Shown here in pieces: positions 1 to 8,447 of a stretch of DNA of 64,000 bases. This DNA is from Leptospira licerasiae serovar Varillal str. VAR 010. Lineage in GTDB: Bacteria; Spirochaetota; Leptospiria; Leptospirales; Leptospiraceae. The stretch covers positions 273,674 to 337,673 of the forward strand of contig NZ_AHOO02000006.1 in the NCBI RefSeq assembly GCF_000244755.1. The letters run 5' to 3'. Positions within the stretch are counted from its first letter, which is position 1; each line of letters opens with the position of its first letter. A program made the translations under genes and the position numbers. The notes below the pieces were generated by a model. That model was given only the letters and a program-made list of their open reading frames with translations. It ran no database searches and had not been told where the DNA came from.

Positions 1-481
1 ATCCGGAGAAACGGATAAACCTTCCCATATGAAACGTAAGTCTGGAAACTTTGAGTCCGTTCAAGGAAGGATCTTCGGGACTTTCCAAAAATGTTCTAAG
101 AGAATCCTTAAGCTCTTCGCTCAGACGTTCGTCGGCATCCAGGGATAGGATCCATTCGTTCTTACAGAGAGAGATCGCATCATTCTTCTGTTCTACATGT
201 CCCTTAAAATTTTGTGAGGAAAACTTTACTTCGGGAAAGGACTCACTAATCTCTTTGGTCTTATCCGTACTATTTGAATCTAAAACGATTATCTCGTCCG
301 CAATGTCTCTGCATGATTTAATGCAGTCCCCGATATTCGCTTCTTCATTATAAGTAATGATCGCAACTGAAAGTTTTTTTAGGAATCTTTCCCGGACCTC
401 GTTTCTACTGAGAGGAGGTTTTTGTTTGGATTTCTTTTTTTTTGAGGAAGAAGGTTCCTTGGTTTTAACGGATTCTGCCAT
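1..481 (-). CDS. Glycosyltransferase family 2, partial (3' end outside window)
   Basis: Reading leftward from ATG at 481, the frame stays open to the window edge, so only the first ~160 residues are visible. A basic Lys/Ser-rich N-terminus (~30 residues) precedes a typical GT2 start: SVAIITYNEEANIGDCIKSC, then IIVLDSNSTDKT and LSLDADER, the nucleotide-sugar-binding Asp and the DXD-like motif. The closest type I recognise is the WaaE/KdtX-like lipopolysaccharide-core glucosyltransferase group, but the acceptor cannot be told from sequence. It is divergent from the O-antigen ligase-like gene at 590, which supports a role in surface polysaccharide. Family call is firm; specificity is inference. 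Confidence 0.85.
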   Translation of the reverse strand, partial: MAESVKTKEPSSSKKKKSKQKPPLSRNEVRERFLKKLSVAIITYNEEANIGDCIKSCRDIADEIIVLDSNSTDKTKEISESFPEVKFSSQNFKGHVEQKNDAISLCKNEWILSLDADERLSEELKDSLRTFLESPEDPSLNGLKVSRLTFHMGRFIRFSG

Positions 482-589
482 ATATTCGGATATCGCCGGA
501 AGCGAATGAATTCCTAAAATAGGAGGTTTTCCTTCTTTGTCAGCGGTTTTTTCTGGAAATCTGAGAGGAAAAGGAAAGTCTGGGGACCG

Positions 590-2560
590 GTGAAACCCAG
601 CTTCTTTACTCGAATTTCCGTGACCTCTGGTAGGATCTCATTCTATTCCTTATTATTATTTTTAATAGCATTTCCGCTTTCCGTTTCTGCATCGCAAGTA
701 TTTGCGGGTTTAAGCATTTTCTGTTTTATTTTCTCTCCGAAGGAGAATTTCCAAAAAATCAAATCTTACCTTTTACCTTGGGGATTCATTTTAGGGGCCT
801 ATACTCTCGTATTCGTTTCCTCTTTATACCATTGGGAAGAATATTCCAATTTTTGGAAAACGTTCACAAAACAATCGGAAGCTGGGGATTTTTGGCTTTC
901 GATCCTGTTTCCGATCACGGCAGTACATTCCTCAGACAAAAAGAATAGGAGTCTGATCTATAAATATATTTGGATCTCGTTTTTGCTCGTTTTGATCTCT
1001 GGGATCGCCTCCGTTTTCAGCGAATATAGACTTGGAAAATTTATCTCCAACGGTTTTACTCCTGCTCCGGGAGACAGAAGACAACATCCTGCAGGACCAC
1101 TTTTCGGCCTGGAGACTTATCTTCCGATCGGGCTAATGAATACTCATTTAACCTATGGTGGATTGATTTCTTTTTATATTCCGGGTGTTTCGCTTCTTGT
1201 ATTACAAAAGATAAGGGAGAAGGATCTAAAACGCAGCCTAGGATTAGGTATTCTCCTTCTGTTTGCACTTTGGGTATTTCTACTCAACCAAAGTAAATCT
1301 GCTTGGCTCGGAGTTTTTGCAGTCACTGTTTATTTTATTTTGAGCCGATGGAAAGATTTTTCAGGAAAATTTCCTAAGATCACCTTTGTAAGAGTTTCAA
1401 TCGTTATCGCACTTTTTATTGCACTCGGCGGAACATTTCGGTTCTTTTACCAAAAGAATTGGCTATTACAAAGAACCCTTGCCCAACTCACTGAGATCCA
1501 GACGCCTGAGAACCAAAGATATTGGATCTATAAACTTAGCCTTCCGTTACTCTCGGAAAATCCGGTCTTTGGAACGGGAGGCGGTAGGTTCAAGGAAACC
1601 AGTTCGGAAGTTTCTAAATCGTTTATCGAAAAAAATGAACAACTTTGGTACGAGCTATTTATTACTCCAAACAAACATGCTCATAATGATATTTTAGAAT
1701 TTGCGATCGTAGGTGGTTGGATTTCCGGAATTCTATGGATCGGATTTTTTTATCTTTTATTTAGGAAGATCTCTTCTGCCAGTTTAGAAGATGGGAATTT
1801 TCCTTTAGTCGGAGTTGGATTTATCTGGGTAGCCGGTTTTTTCCAATGTTATCTTTTGGACGACGAGGTTGCACTTCCATTCTTTGTTTTAGCCGGGCTA
1901 CTTTGGGGAAGAGAGAAGGAAACTTCTTCTAAATTTTCTATAGCTTCTACTATCTTTCTATCACTCACCTTCTTGCTTAATACTTCTTTTTGGATCTGGA
2001 GACTTTCTATCCCACCGGAGCTTGCGTATGGAAGACAGGTTTTTGCTTCTTCTTCCCCGCTCGCTAAAAAAATAGAAAGGCGCCTCCTTCCTTTTAGAAA
2101 CCAAGCGGAAGAAAGAAAAAGAAGAATTTCAGAAAATATCCAAGTATCTAGCTCGGAAGGAAATTCCGAATTTTCAGTCGAAGGTTGTCTCACTCATAGA
2201 TACCCAAACCCGGCAAAATTAAGAGAAGAGGATTATTCTTTTGGGATCTATATTTCTTCTGATTGGAAAAATCCGCCGCATAAGATCAAGGTTACTGTAT
2301 TTTCGGAAGAATCATTCGATGAGGATAAACTCTATTGGTCTCATCGAAAATATGATTTAGGGACTTATGAGTTAGATCTAAAACCTGGTTGGAATTCCTT
2401 CGTTTGGAAAGAGACAATGGGACTCTCTAAAATTACGATCTTTCCGGATATCGTATTTTTCAGGAGTTTTAAGATCCGATTTGGGGGATTTGATGTCTCA
2501 AAACAAATGGATCTCCCAGTTTTAGATTTAGGAGACCTTTGCGATTTTAGATCAGAGTAA
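590..2560 (+). CDS. O-antigen ligase/polymerase-like membrane protein (Wzy_C family)
   Basis: 656-residue polytopic inner-membrane protein. About ten to twelve hydrophobic segments fill residues 1-480, followed by a soluble C-terminal domain of ~170 residues. The Wzy_C-type core is visible: NQSKSAWLG near residue 233, a Gly-rich TGGGRFKE near 328 and the periplasmic HAHND motif near 363, as in WaaL ligases and Wzy polymerases. The start is GTG at 590, the first start of the frame, after a purine-rich stretch (GAGAGGAAAAGG) ~10-20 bases upstream. Ligase and polymerase cannot be separated by sequence. The soluble tail is longer than in typical WaaL and is unassigned. The divergent GT2 neighbour fits surface glycan assembly. 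Confidence 0.8.
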   Translation: MKPSFFTRISVTSGRISFYSLLLFLIAFPLSVSASQVFAGLSIFCFIFSPKENFQKIKSYLLPWGFILGAYTLVFVSSLYHWEEYSNFWKTFTKQSEAGDFWLSILFPITAVHSSDKKNRSLIYKYIWISFLLVLISGIASVFSEYRLGKFISNGFTPAPGDRRQHPAGPLFGLETYLPIGLMNTHLTYGGLISFYIPGVSLLVLQKIREKDLKRSLGLGILLLFALWVFLLNQSKSAWLGVFAVTVYFILSRWKDFSGKFPKITFVRVSIVIALFIALGGTFRFFYQKNWLLQRTLAQLTEIQTPENQRYWIYKLSLPLLSENPVFGTGGGRFKETSSEVSKSFIEKNEQLWYELFITPNKHAHNDILEFAIVGGWISGILWIGFFYLLFRKISSASLEDGNFPLVGVGFIWVAGFFQCYLLDDEVALPFFVLAGLLWGREKETSSKFSIASTIFLSLTFLLNTSFWIWRLSIPPELAYGRQVFASSSPLAKKIERRLLPFRNQAEERKRRISENIQVSSSEGNSEFSVEGCLTHRYPNPAKLREEDYSFGIYISSDWKNPPHKIKVTVFSEESFDEDKLYWSHRKYDLGTYELDLKPGWNSFVWKETMGLSKITIFPDIVFFRSFKIRFGGFDVSKQMDLPVLDLGDLCDFRSE

Positions 2561-2562
2561 GT

Positions 2563-2649
<87 letters not shown>

Positions 2650-2666
2650 GTTTTAGAGACTCTGCC

Positions 2667-2738
<72 letters not shown>

Positions 2739-2796
2739 ATATGAGGTATGATTTTGCGGATAGGCAAGGTGTCAATAGAAAAGTGGAGGAAAGACT

Positions 2797-3255
2797 TTGA
2801 GGATCTATTTCTATCGAATTGACGCAAGCGGCAGACTATTCCACGAAAATTCCGAGCTGACGGATAAAAAATTTTTAGACTTCTTTTTCACTCATCTAGA
2901 AAAAAACCAGACCGGCAAATATCCAGAATATGCATATATCTCTCCTTGCGGAAAAGAAATGAATTTTGTGCAAACGGAACATTATCCGGTACTATTTAAA
3001 CATAGAATTGGTGATAAACTCTATTACGGAGGAGAAAAAGGGACCTTATTCCAGCCTGAAAATTTGAAATTCGATCTTTTCGGAAATCTACTCCACCCTT
3101 TTCAAAATGAGATCTGGGGAAGGATCTCTACCGAAGTCCTTTTAGATCCGGAGTTAGAATGGAGAGAAAGTCCTGAAAATTGGAATCTGATCTGGAATGG
3201 GAAAAATTTCCTGATTCCGAAATTCGATCCGGCTAATCCTTCCGATTTGGTTTAA
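2797..3255 (+). CDS. DUF4505 / UPF0598 family protein
   Basis: 152-residue soluble protein of the UPF0598/DUF4505 family, which also occurs in animals (C8orf82-type). The family pattern is clear: an N-terminal YFYRID, FLDFFFTHLEKN near residue 28, SPCGKEMNFV near 49, and FDPANPSDL at the C-terminus. The start is TTG at 2797, chosen because GGAGGA lies about 8 bases upstream and no ATG in frame keeps the conserved N-terminus. The molecular function of the family is not known to me. The gene is convergent with guaA and separated by 14 bases. Confidence 0.8.
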   Translation: MRIYFYRIDASGRLFHENSELTDKKFLDFFFTHLEKNQTGKYPEYAYISPCGKEMNFVQTEHYPVLFKHRIGDKLYYGGEKGTLFQPENLKFDLFGNLLHPFQNEIWGRISTEVLLDPELEWRESPENWNLIWNGKNFLIPKFDPANPSDLV

Positions 3256-3269
3256 ACTCCGAGTGGAAT

Positions 3270-5081
3270 TTATTCCCACTCAATTGTGCCGGGTGGTTTA
3301 TTTGTGAGATCGAAAAATAGATACTCTATTTGGGGAATTTTCAGAACTTCCGAGACCAATTCATCCAAAACATCTTTTTCCAATCTAAAAAAACTCGCTG
3401 TCATTGCTTCTTGGGAATCCACAGGTCTAAGAACGATACTTCTTTTCCCAGATTCGGAGCCTAAAGGAAGAAGTACCACTGGCATTTGCCATATCTGATC
3501 GTAGATCTTTCTTTTTTGTAGTATCTTCTCCACTGCTGCATCAGCTTCTCTCAAGATATCGGAATCTTTTTTGTCCAAGTCGATTGTTTGGAATTGAAAG
3601 TTTGCCTTGGAAAATGCTTCGGATTTTCCAAGGAATAGAACGACTCGATTTACGGAAGAAATTTGGTTCGTGATCGCTGTGGAAATTTTATCCAACTCGT
3701 CCCAAGTTTTATCTCCACAAATCGCAGCGCAATGTGCATAAGATCTCTGGTCCCCTTTGACTCCCACGGAGGCTACAGGAAGAAGTTTTGCTTGCAGAGA
3801 TTTATCCGAACCGACTAGTTCATCCAATTTTTTTTGAACGGATTCTTCGATCGGTTTTTCTTGGGCGATCATTCGGACTACAAGTCCTGGTCCTGGGAAA
3901 GGATGTCTTCCGGTCCATTCTTTTGGAAGTCCCAAGTAATTTCCAAGTTCTCGAACCTCGTCTTTGTATAGATCCTTGATAGGCTCTACTACCTTTCCTT
4001 CTTCCATCAGTTTCTGGATAGCTTCTACCCTATTATGATGGGTCTTGATCGTATGAGAATGTTTTGTTCCACCGCTTTCGATCGTGTCCGGATAAATGGT
4101 TCCTTGTCCAAGCAACCATTCGTCTGCGTTCAGTCCTAAACTTTTAGCACAATCCGCTTGGGCTTGCAGGAATAGATTTCCTACAATTTTACGTTTTTCT
4201 TCCGGATCTTTTTTTCCTTTTAAGCTGGAATAAAAAAGTTCGGAAGAATCATGAACGTGCAACTGGATCCCTTGGGGAGAAAGTTTTTCTTGTAGGTCTG
4301 AGACCTCGCTCTTTCTCATAAAACCTGTATCGATTAGAACACCTTTAACTCTTTCTTTTCCCAAAGCTCTGGAAAGGAGAAGATACGAAACAGTGGAATC
4401 CACTCCTCCGGATACGAGTAAGAAGATCTTTTTGTCTGCAGGAACGATAGAATGTAGTTCCTTCTCTTTTAGGTCCAAGAATTGTTTTAAATCCCAGGTG
4501 CCTTCTGCCCCCGAAATTTTTACGAAGTTTTCTAAAAGAACGGAGCCTTTCTCCGTATGAGTGACTTCCGGATGGAGTTGTATCCCGAACCATTTTTGGG
4601 TCGGATTTTCCACCACCGCATATTCACAATCTTGGCTAGAAGCAGTTTTAGTAAAACCGGAGGGCAAACGTGTCACCTCGTCCCCATGGCTCATCCAGGC
4701 GACTTCTCCACCTTGGAAACCTTTGAGTAATTGTGTTTTGGATGTATCGATAAAATCCAAAGCAGCTCTTCCGTATTCCGCTATGCCCGCTTTTTTGACT
4801 TCTCCGCCCAAAAGTTTCATCATGAGTTGGTGGCCGTAGCAAATCCCTAAAACAGGAATTCCGAGTTTTAAAACTTCTACCGGTAAAGAAGGAGAATCTG
4901 GTTCATATACGCTTTCCGGTCCTCCGGAAAGAATGATGCCTGAAAGTTTGGAATACGTTTCGAGAGGTTCGTCGTTGCTTAAAATTTCGGAATAGGCCCC
5001 CAAACGACGAATTCTGGATGCGATCAAATGGGCATACTGCCCTCCAAAATCCACGATCCCAATTACATTTTGGTGCTTCAT
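3270..5081 (-). CDS. guaA: GMP synthase (glutamine-hydrolysing)
   Basis: Converts XMP to GMP with ATP and glutamine in the cytosol. The N-terminal class I amidotransferase domain carries the nucleophile Cys81 in GICYGHQLM and the HPEVTHTEKG His/Glu pair. The ATP-pyrophosphatase domain begins near residue 220 with the P-loop LVSGGVDSTVS. At 603 residues it is longer than the ~525 residues of most bacterial GuaA. The extra length sits in the C-terminal half, where VNRVV, ILREAD, IWQMPVVLLPL and NKPPGTIEWE follow the order seen in the long animal-type enzyme with a duplicated dimerisation region. Monocistronic, between convergent DUF4505 and divergent queF. Confidence 0.97.
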   Translation of the reverse strand: MKHQNVIGIVDFGGQYAHLIASRIRRLGAYSEILSNDEPLETYSKLSGIILSGGPESVYEPDSPSLPVEVLKLGIPVLGICYGHQLMMKLLGGEVKKAGIAEYGRAALDFIDTSKTQLLKGFQGGEVAWMSHGDEVTRLPSGFTKTASSQDCEYAVVENPTQKWFGIQLHPEVTHTEKGSVLLENFVKISGAEGTWDLKQFLDLKEKELHSIVPADKKIFLLVSGGVDSTVSYLLLSRALGKERVKGVLIDTGFMRKSEVSDLQEKLSPQGIQLHVHDSSELFYSSLKGKKDPEEKRKIVGNLFLQAQADCAKSLGLNADEWLLGQGTIYPDTIESGGTKHSHTIKTHHNRVEAIQKLMEEGKVVEPIKDLYKDEVRELGNYLGLPKEWTGRHPFPGPGLVVRMIAQEKPIEESVQKKLDELVGSDKSLQAKLLPVASVGVKGDQRSYAHCAAICGDKTWDELDKISTAITNQISSVNRVVLFLGKSEAFSKANFQFQTIDLDKKDSDILREADAAVEKILQKRKIYDQIWQMPVVLLPLGSESGKRSIVLRPVDSQEAMTASFFRLEKDVLDELVSEVLKIPQIEYLFFDLTNKPPGTIEWE

Positions 5082-5171
5082 TCCAAGGTATCCTTAACGT
5101 TTCCTTTATGTGAGATGTAAAAAGATTCCCAGAGACAAAGTCCGGAAAACTCTGGTTGTAAAGAGGGAATC

Positions 5172-5585
5172 ATGAGCCATCAACAAGAGTCGATCGGAAT
5201 TTCCACTTATGAGGGAAGACAGGACCATATCCCCAGTCTGAAACTTCCCGAGATAGAATCTTTCGCCAATGTGTACGAAGGTAAGGATTACACAATCGAT
5301 TTTACCATTCCAGAATTCACCGCTGTATGTCCTAAGACAGGACTGCCTGATTTCGGGGTGATAGAGATCAGTTATATACCGAAGGCTAAATGTATTGAGT
5401 TAAAATCCCTGAAAGAGTATATTCTCGCCTACAGGAACCTAGGGATCTTTCATGAGAATGTGGTAAATCGGATCTTAGAAGATCTGATCCAATCCGTAGA
5501 TCCAAAATATATCAAGGTCAAGGGAGATTATAACCTAAGAGGTGGGATCAAGACTATAGTCACAAGAGAGTATACAAGCAAATGA
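5172..5585 (+). CDS. queF: NADPH-dependent 7-cyano-7-deazaguanine reductase (preQ1 synthase)
   Basis: Reduces preQ0 to preQ1 in queuosine synthesis. At 137 residues it is the short unimodular (YkvM) type. Catalytic Cys53 lies in FTAVCPKTGLPDFG with partner Asp60, the QueF signature ELKSLKEY spans 76-83 and FHEN 93-96. Start ATG 5172 has AGAGGGA just upstream. The stop overlaps the SemiSWEET start by 4 bases (ATGA-type), indicating translational coupling. No other que gene is in the window. Confidence 0.96.
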   Translation: MSHQQESIGISTYEGRQDHIPSLKLPEIESFANVYEGKDYTIDFTIPEFTAVCPKTGLPDFGVIEISYIPKAKCIELKSLKEYILAYRNLGIFHENVVNRILEDLIQSVDPKYIKVKGDYNLRGGIKTIVTREYTSK

Positions 5586-5848
5586 TGGATCCGATTTCCT
5601 TACTTGGATTTATTGCTTGTACTCTGACCACTCTGGCGTTTCTTCCCCAGCTCATCAAAGTGATCTTGGAAAAAAGGACCAGGGATATTTCCAGGAACAT
5701 GTATCTTGTACTTTCCGTGGGAGTGTTTTTCTGGCTTTGTTATGGGGTATTAAAAAATGATTTCCCGATCATTCTAGCGAACGCATTCACTTTAATTTTC
5801 ACCACCACAATTCTCTGGTACAAACTTCGTTCCAAAGAAGAAGAATAA
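5582..5848 (+). CDS. SemiSWEET-type sugar transporter
   Basis: 88 residues, three transmembrane helices: one half of an MtN3/SWEET triple-helix bundle that works as a dimer in the cytoplasmic membrane. The PQ motif is present as LPQLIKV (Pro22-Gln23), and the order FLPQ, RDISRNMYLVLSVGVFFW, and NAFTL matches bacterial SemiSWEETs, one of which (from Leptospira biflexa) has a known structure. Two adjacent starts (5582, 5585) are possible; both overlap the queF stop. The substrate is probably a mono- or disaccharide but cannot be read from sequence. A hairpin terminator follows. Confidence 0.9.
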   Translation: MMDPISLLGFIACTLTTLAFLPQLIKVILEKRTRDISRNMYLVLSVGVFFWLCYGVLKNDFPIILANAFTLIFTTTILWYKLRSKEEE

Positions 5849-5852
5849 AAAA

Positions 5853-5887
5853 GCCGCTTCCTTTCGGAAACGGCCTCTTGTTCTTTT
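5853..5887. terminator. Bidirectional intrinsic terminator
   Basis: Stem GCCG-C-TTCC / GGAA-A-CGGC with a TTTC loop. A T-rich tract follows on the plus side (CTCTTGTTCTTTT), and seven T on the minus side. It serves the queF-SemiSWEET operon and, more strongly, the leftward FecR lipoprotein gene. Confidence 0.8.
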
Positions 5888-5903
5888 AGAATGGAAATCG
5901 GAA

Positions 5904-6833
5904 TTATTTAGGAGCGGCTTGGTCTTTTAAAGACTTACGCTGGTTCTCTAATTCTTTTTTAGCGTCATCCATAGAAGATTTTACTTTTTCCTTCTCTTCT
6001 TTTCCTGCTTTCTGGATAGCCTCTTTTTCTTCTTTTCCGGCACTCTTAGCCTCTTCTAGAAGTTTACGGTTTTCTTCTTTTGCGCCTTCTATCAGTTCCC
6101 TATTTCTTTGTTTTTGCTCTTCGAGTCCTTGTAGGATACGTGCTTTATTTTCTTGGAAATCTTTCAGGATCTCTTGGATACGCGCTCTTTGTTCTTCCGT
6201 AATGGATTGGATGGTAGCGGAATCATCCTTTAGCTCTTGGATCTCGTCTTCGGTCAAAGGCTCTTCTTTGAACGTATTTCCGTCGGAGCTAACTTCTTTT
6301 CCCGCATCCGCCACTGCTTGGTTTTCAGGATTATCCGCGTCTGCAACTTCAACCGATCCGTCGGAGACTCTGGTACTTGTTCCTTTACCTGTCTCTTCTA
6401 CAATGAACTCGGTTCCTCGAACGGAAGCTACGACAGTCGGAGTAGAAACGGTGAACTTGGAAGTTTTGGTAAGCTTATTAGCAACTTTGGTAAAAACCTT
6501 TCCCTTGGTCAGGCCCATGTCTGCGAAGGTTTCCCCATTCGCGGAATCTATAAAAATTTTCTTTAAAGTAAGGCTTGTGTTTTCTTTGATCCTGACAAGA
6601 ACTCCTTCAGTCAATTGAAGGTCCGCATAAGAGTCCTTTCCGGTTTCTATCTTATCTTCCGGTAATAGGAAAGTATCGATGGATACAGGTTTTTCTTTCC
6701 CAGCCTTATCGAAAATTTTTACTGTTCCTTTGGTGAATGTGATCACTCCACCTTGGAGATCTTCTTTGGCTTTCTTACAATCTACAAATACAATGCTGAG
6801 GGCCAGAAAGAAGGTTATGGCAATCCGTTTCAT
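5904..6833 (-). CDS. FecR-domain lipoprotein with coiled-coil tail
   Basis: 309 residues. A signal peptide ends in a spirochaetal lipobox FVDC, making Cys19 the likely lipidated residue. Residues ~30-165 form a FecR-type beta domain (GTVKIFDKAG, DKIETGKDSYADLQL, TPTVVASVRGTEF). Residues ~190-305 are a highly charged Glu/Lys/Gln coiled coil. No sigma-factor partner is nearby, so this is a structural or anchoring FecR domain and not a classical anti-sigma regulator. The leptospiral lipoprotein LipL45 has a comparable lipobox plus FecR layout, but I cannot claim orthology. Monocistronic with a strong terminator. Confidence 0.8.
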   Translation of the reverse strand: MKRIAITFFLALSIVFVDCKKAKEDLQGGVITFTKGTVKIFDKAGKEKPVSIDTFLLPEDKIETGKDSYADLQLTEGVLVRIKENTSLTLKKIFIDSANGETFADMGLTKGKVFTKVANKLTKTSKFTVSTPTVVASVRGTEFIVEETGKGTSTRVSDGSVEVADADNPENQAVADAGKEVSSDGNTFKEEPLTEDEIQELKDDSATIQSITEEQRARIQEILKDFQENKARILQGLEEQKQRNRELIEGAKEENRKLLEEAKSAGKEEKEAIQKAGKEEKEKVKSSMDDAKKELENQRKSLKDQAAPK

Positions 6834-7088
6834 TTAGTTCTGATTCTCCCTTGGATTAGGTTTAGGAAGAATATCGATGAAAGAAATTTCCGTCCACATT
6901 TTTACTCAGATCAATTGAATTATTCGGGACTTGGCTTGTCTAATTTACGTAAGGCCTCAAATTCCATTGAGACTGGCAATCAGTGGCTCAATCTAAAAGG
7001 AAAAGGTATTGCGCCATAGCCCCAGTCTAGAAATTGTAGCCCTAGACCGCCAAATAGAAGAACTAAAAAGTTCCAAAGGAGTGACAGA

Positions 7089-7307
7089 ATGACCAAAATA
7101 GCCTACGTAGATAAGGACAACTGTACTTCTTGCAACCAGTGTGCAGACAATCTACCTAAGTACTTTCAAATGGACGATAACGATACTTCCGAAACTCATA
7201 TCGGAGGAGAGAACGTAAACCAAGCTCCGATCCCAGAAGAGGATTGGAAAACAGTTCAGAAAGAGATGGATGAATGTCCCGGTGAATGTATTCACTGGAG
7301 AAAGTAA
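7089..7307 (+). CDS. Small [4Fe-4S] ferredoxin
   Basis: 72-residue acidic cytosolic electron carrier with CxxCxxC at Cys12-15-18 and a distal CPGEC (Cys63, Cys67). That suits one [4Fe-4S] cluster with a spare cysteine. The spacer between the cysteine groups is unusually Asp/Glu rich. Start ATG 7089 has AAAGGAG 8 bases upstream. It stands alone between divergent and convergent genes, so the redox partner is unknown. A strong terminator follows. Confidence 0.88.
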   Translation: MTKIAYVDKDNCTSCNQCADNLPKYFQMDDNDTSETHIGGENVNQAPIPEEDWKTVQKEMDECPGECIHWRK

Positions 7308-7344
7308 TCGTTTTCCGATTTCTAAGTTCTGTAAAAAGCAAAAG

Positions 7345-7367
7345 CGGGAATTTTTCCCGTTTTTTTT
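7345..7367 (+). terminator. Intrinsic terminator after ferredoxin
   Basis: CGGGAA-TTT-TTCCCG stem-loop immediately followed by eight T. An A-rich flank on the other side gives weak activity leftward as well. Confidence 0.85.
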
Positions 7368-7421
7368 ATGCCTTGCTTGGACTCTTGATCTGGATCAAAA
7401 ATTTCCGTTGCTGATTTAAGG

Positions 7422-8447
7422 TCAATATTCCTGTTCCGATCTAGTTGACCCTAGTAATTCGTCCGGAATATCTTCTACTCTATCTCCGATCTGGATAGCG
7501 AGCCTATTTCCTACACGACCTGGAAGGCATTTAAACTTCTTGCGTTCCCCTACTTTTACAAGCATATCCGATCTGGTAGTGGTGTTTTCTAATTTCACGA
7601 CGTCGCCCACGGTTAAGTTCATAAAGTCCAAAATGGAAATATCGACTGAACCGACTTCGGCGATCACGGGAATTTGCACCTGATCCAAACGTTCTTGGAT
7701 GATCGCTCTGTTCTCGTCCAACTCACCTTTACGAATGGAAGAATACCAGTACTGGGCGGAGAGTTTATTGATGATAGGTTCGATCGTGATATAAGGGATA
7801 CAAAGGTTGGTCAAACCTTCTACCTCTCCGATCTTGGTTTCTAAGTTGATCAAAACCACCATGTCGTTCGGTGGTACAACCTGAGCGAACTGAGGGTTTG
7901 TTTCTATGTTTCCCAAACGAGGTCTAAGGTCGATCACTGTGGACCAGGCCTCTCTCATGTTCCCTAAAATACGAACGATAATACCTTCCATTACGCTCAT
8001 CTCAATCTCGGAAAGTTCTCGGGAGATTTTTGCAGTCTCTCCCTTACCGCCGAATAGACGATCAATGATGGTAAATGAGATGGAAGGATCGATTTCTAAA
8101 ATTGCAGAACCTCTGAGTGGGTCCATGTTGATCACTGCAAGTGTGGTCGGATTCGGAATAGATCGAATAAATTCTTCGTACGTCAACTGATCCACAGCTG
8201 CAACGTGAACGTGGACCAAAGCTCGCAGCTGAGCGAAAAGTCCGGTCGTTGCCAAACGAGCGAATGTCTCGTGCATCATTTGTAGAGTACGGATTTGGTC
8301 TTTAGAGAATTTATCCGGACGTTTGAAGTCGTAAATTTTGACCTTCTTCTGTTCCCCTACGGAAGAATATTCGTCCTCCGCCACCTCTCCACTGGAGATC
8401 GCGTTTAATAATGCGTCTATCTCGTCTTGGGATAATATCTCGGTCAT
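7422..8447 (-). CDS. fliM: Flagellar motor switch protein FliM
   Basis: 341 residues, the usual FliM length. It forms the C-ring of the flagellar motor with FliG and FliN. The N-terminal CheY-binding segment ILSQDEIDALLNAI is intact. The CheC-like middle domain covers ~45-240 (MDPLRGSAILEIDPSISFTI; DRLFGGKG), and the SpoA domain ~255-330 ends with LPGRVGNRLAIQIGD. The start overlaps the stop of the upstream secreted-protein gene by 4 bases. fliN is 7 kb away on the same strand. Confidence 0.97.
   Translation of the reverse strand: MTEILSQDEIDALLNAISSGEVAEDEYSSVGEQKKVKIYDFKRPDKFSKDQIRTLQMMHETFARLATTGLFAQLRALVHVHVAAVDQLTYEEFIRSIPNPTTLAVINMDPLRGSAILEIDPSISFTIIDRLFGGKGETAKISRELSEIEMSVMEGIIVRILGNMREAWSTVIDLRPRLGNIETNPQFAQVVPPNDMVVLINLETKIGEVEGLTNLCIPYITIEPIINKLSAQYWYSSIRKGELDENRAIIQERLDQVQIPVIAEVGSVDISILDFMNLTVGDVVKLENTTTRSDMLVKVGERKKFKCLPGRVGNRLAIQIGDRVEDIPDELLGSTRSEQEY

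Noticed and set aside
3261..3281. Hairpin GAGTGGAAT/ATTCCCACTC at the guaA and DUF4505 convergence
   Set aside because: The arm is part of the guaA stop region (EWE codons), has a bulge and no T tract on either side, so a terminator call is not supported.
6753..7019. 88-codon rightward frame before the ferredoxin gene
   Set aside because: Overlaps the FecR lipoprotein signal region antisense and ends in non-coding DNA; no ribosome-binding site.
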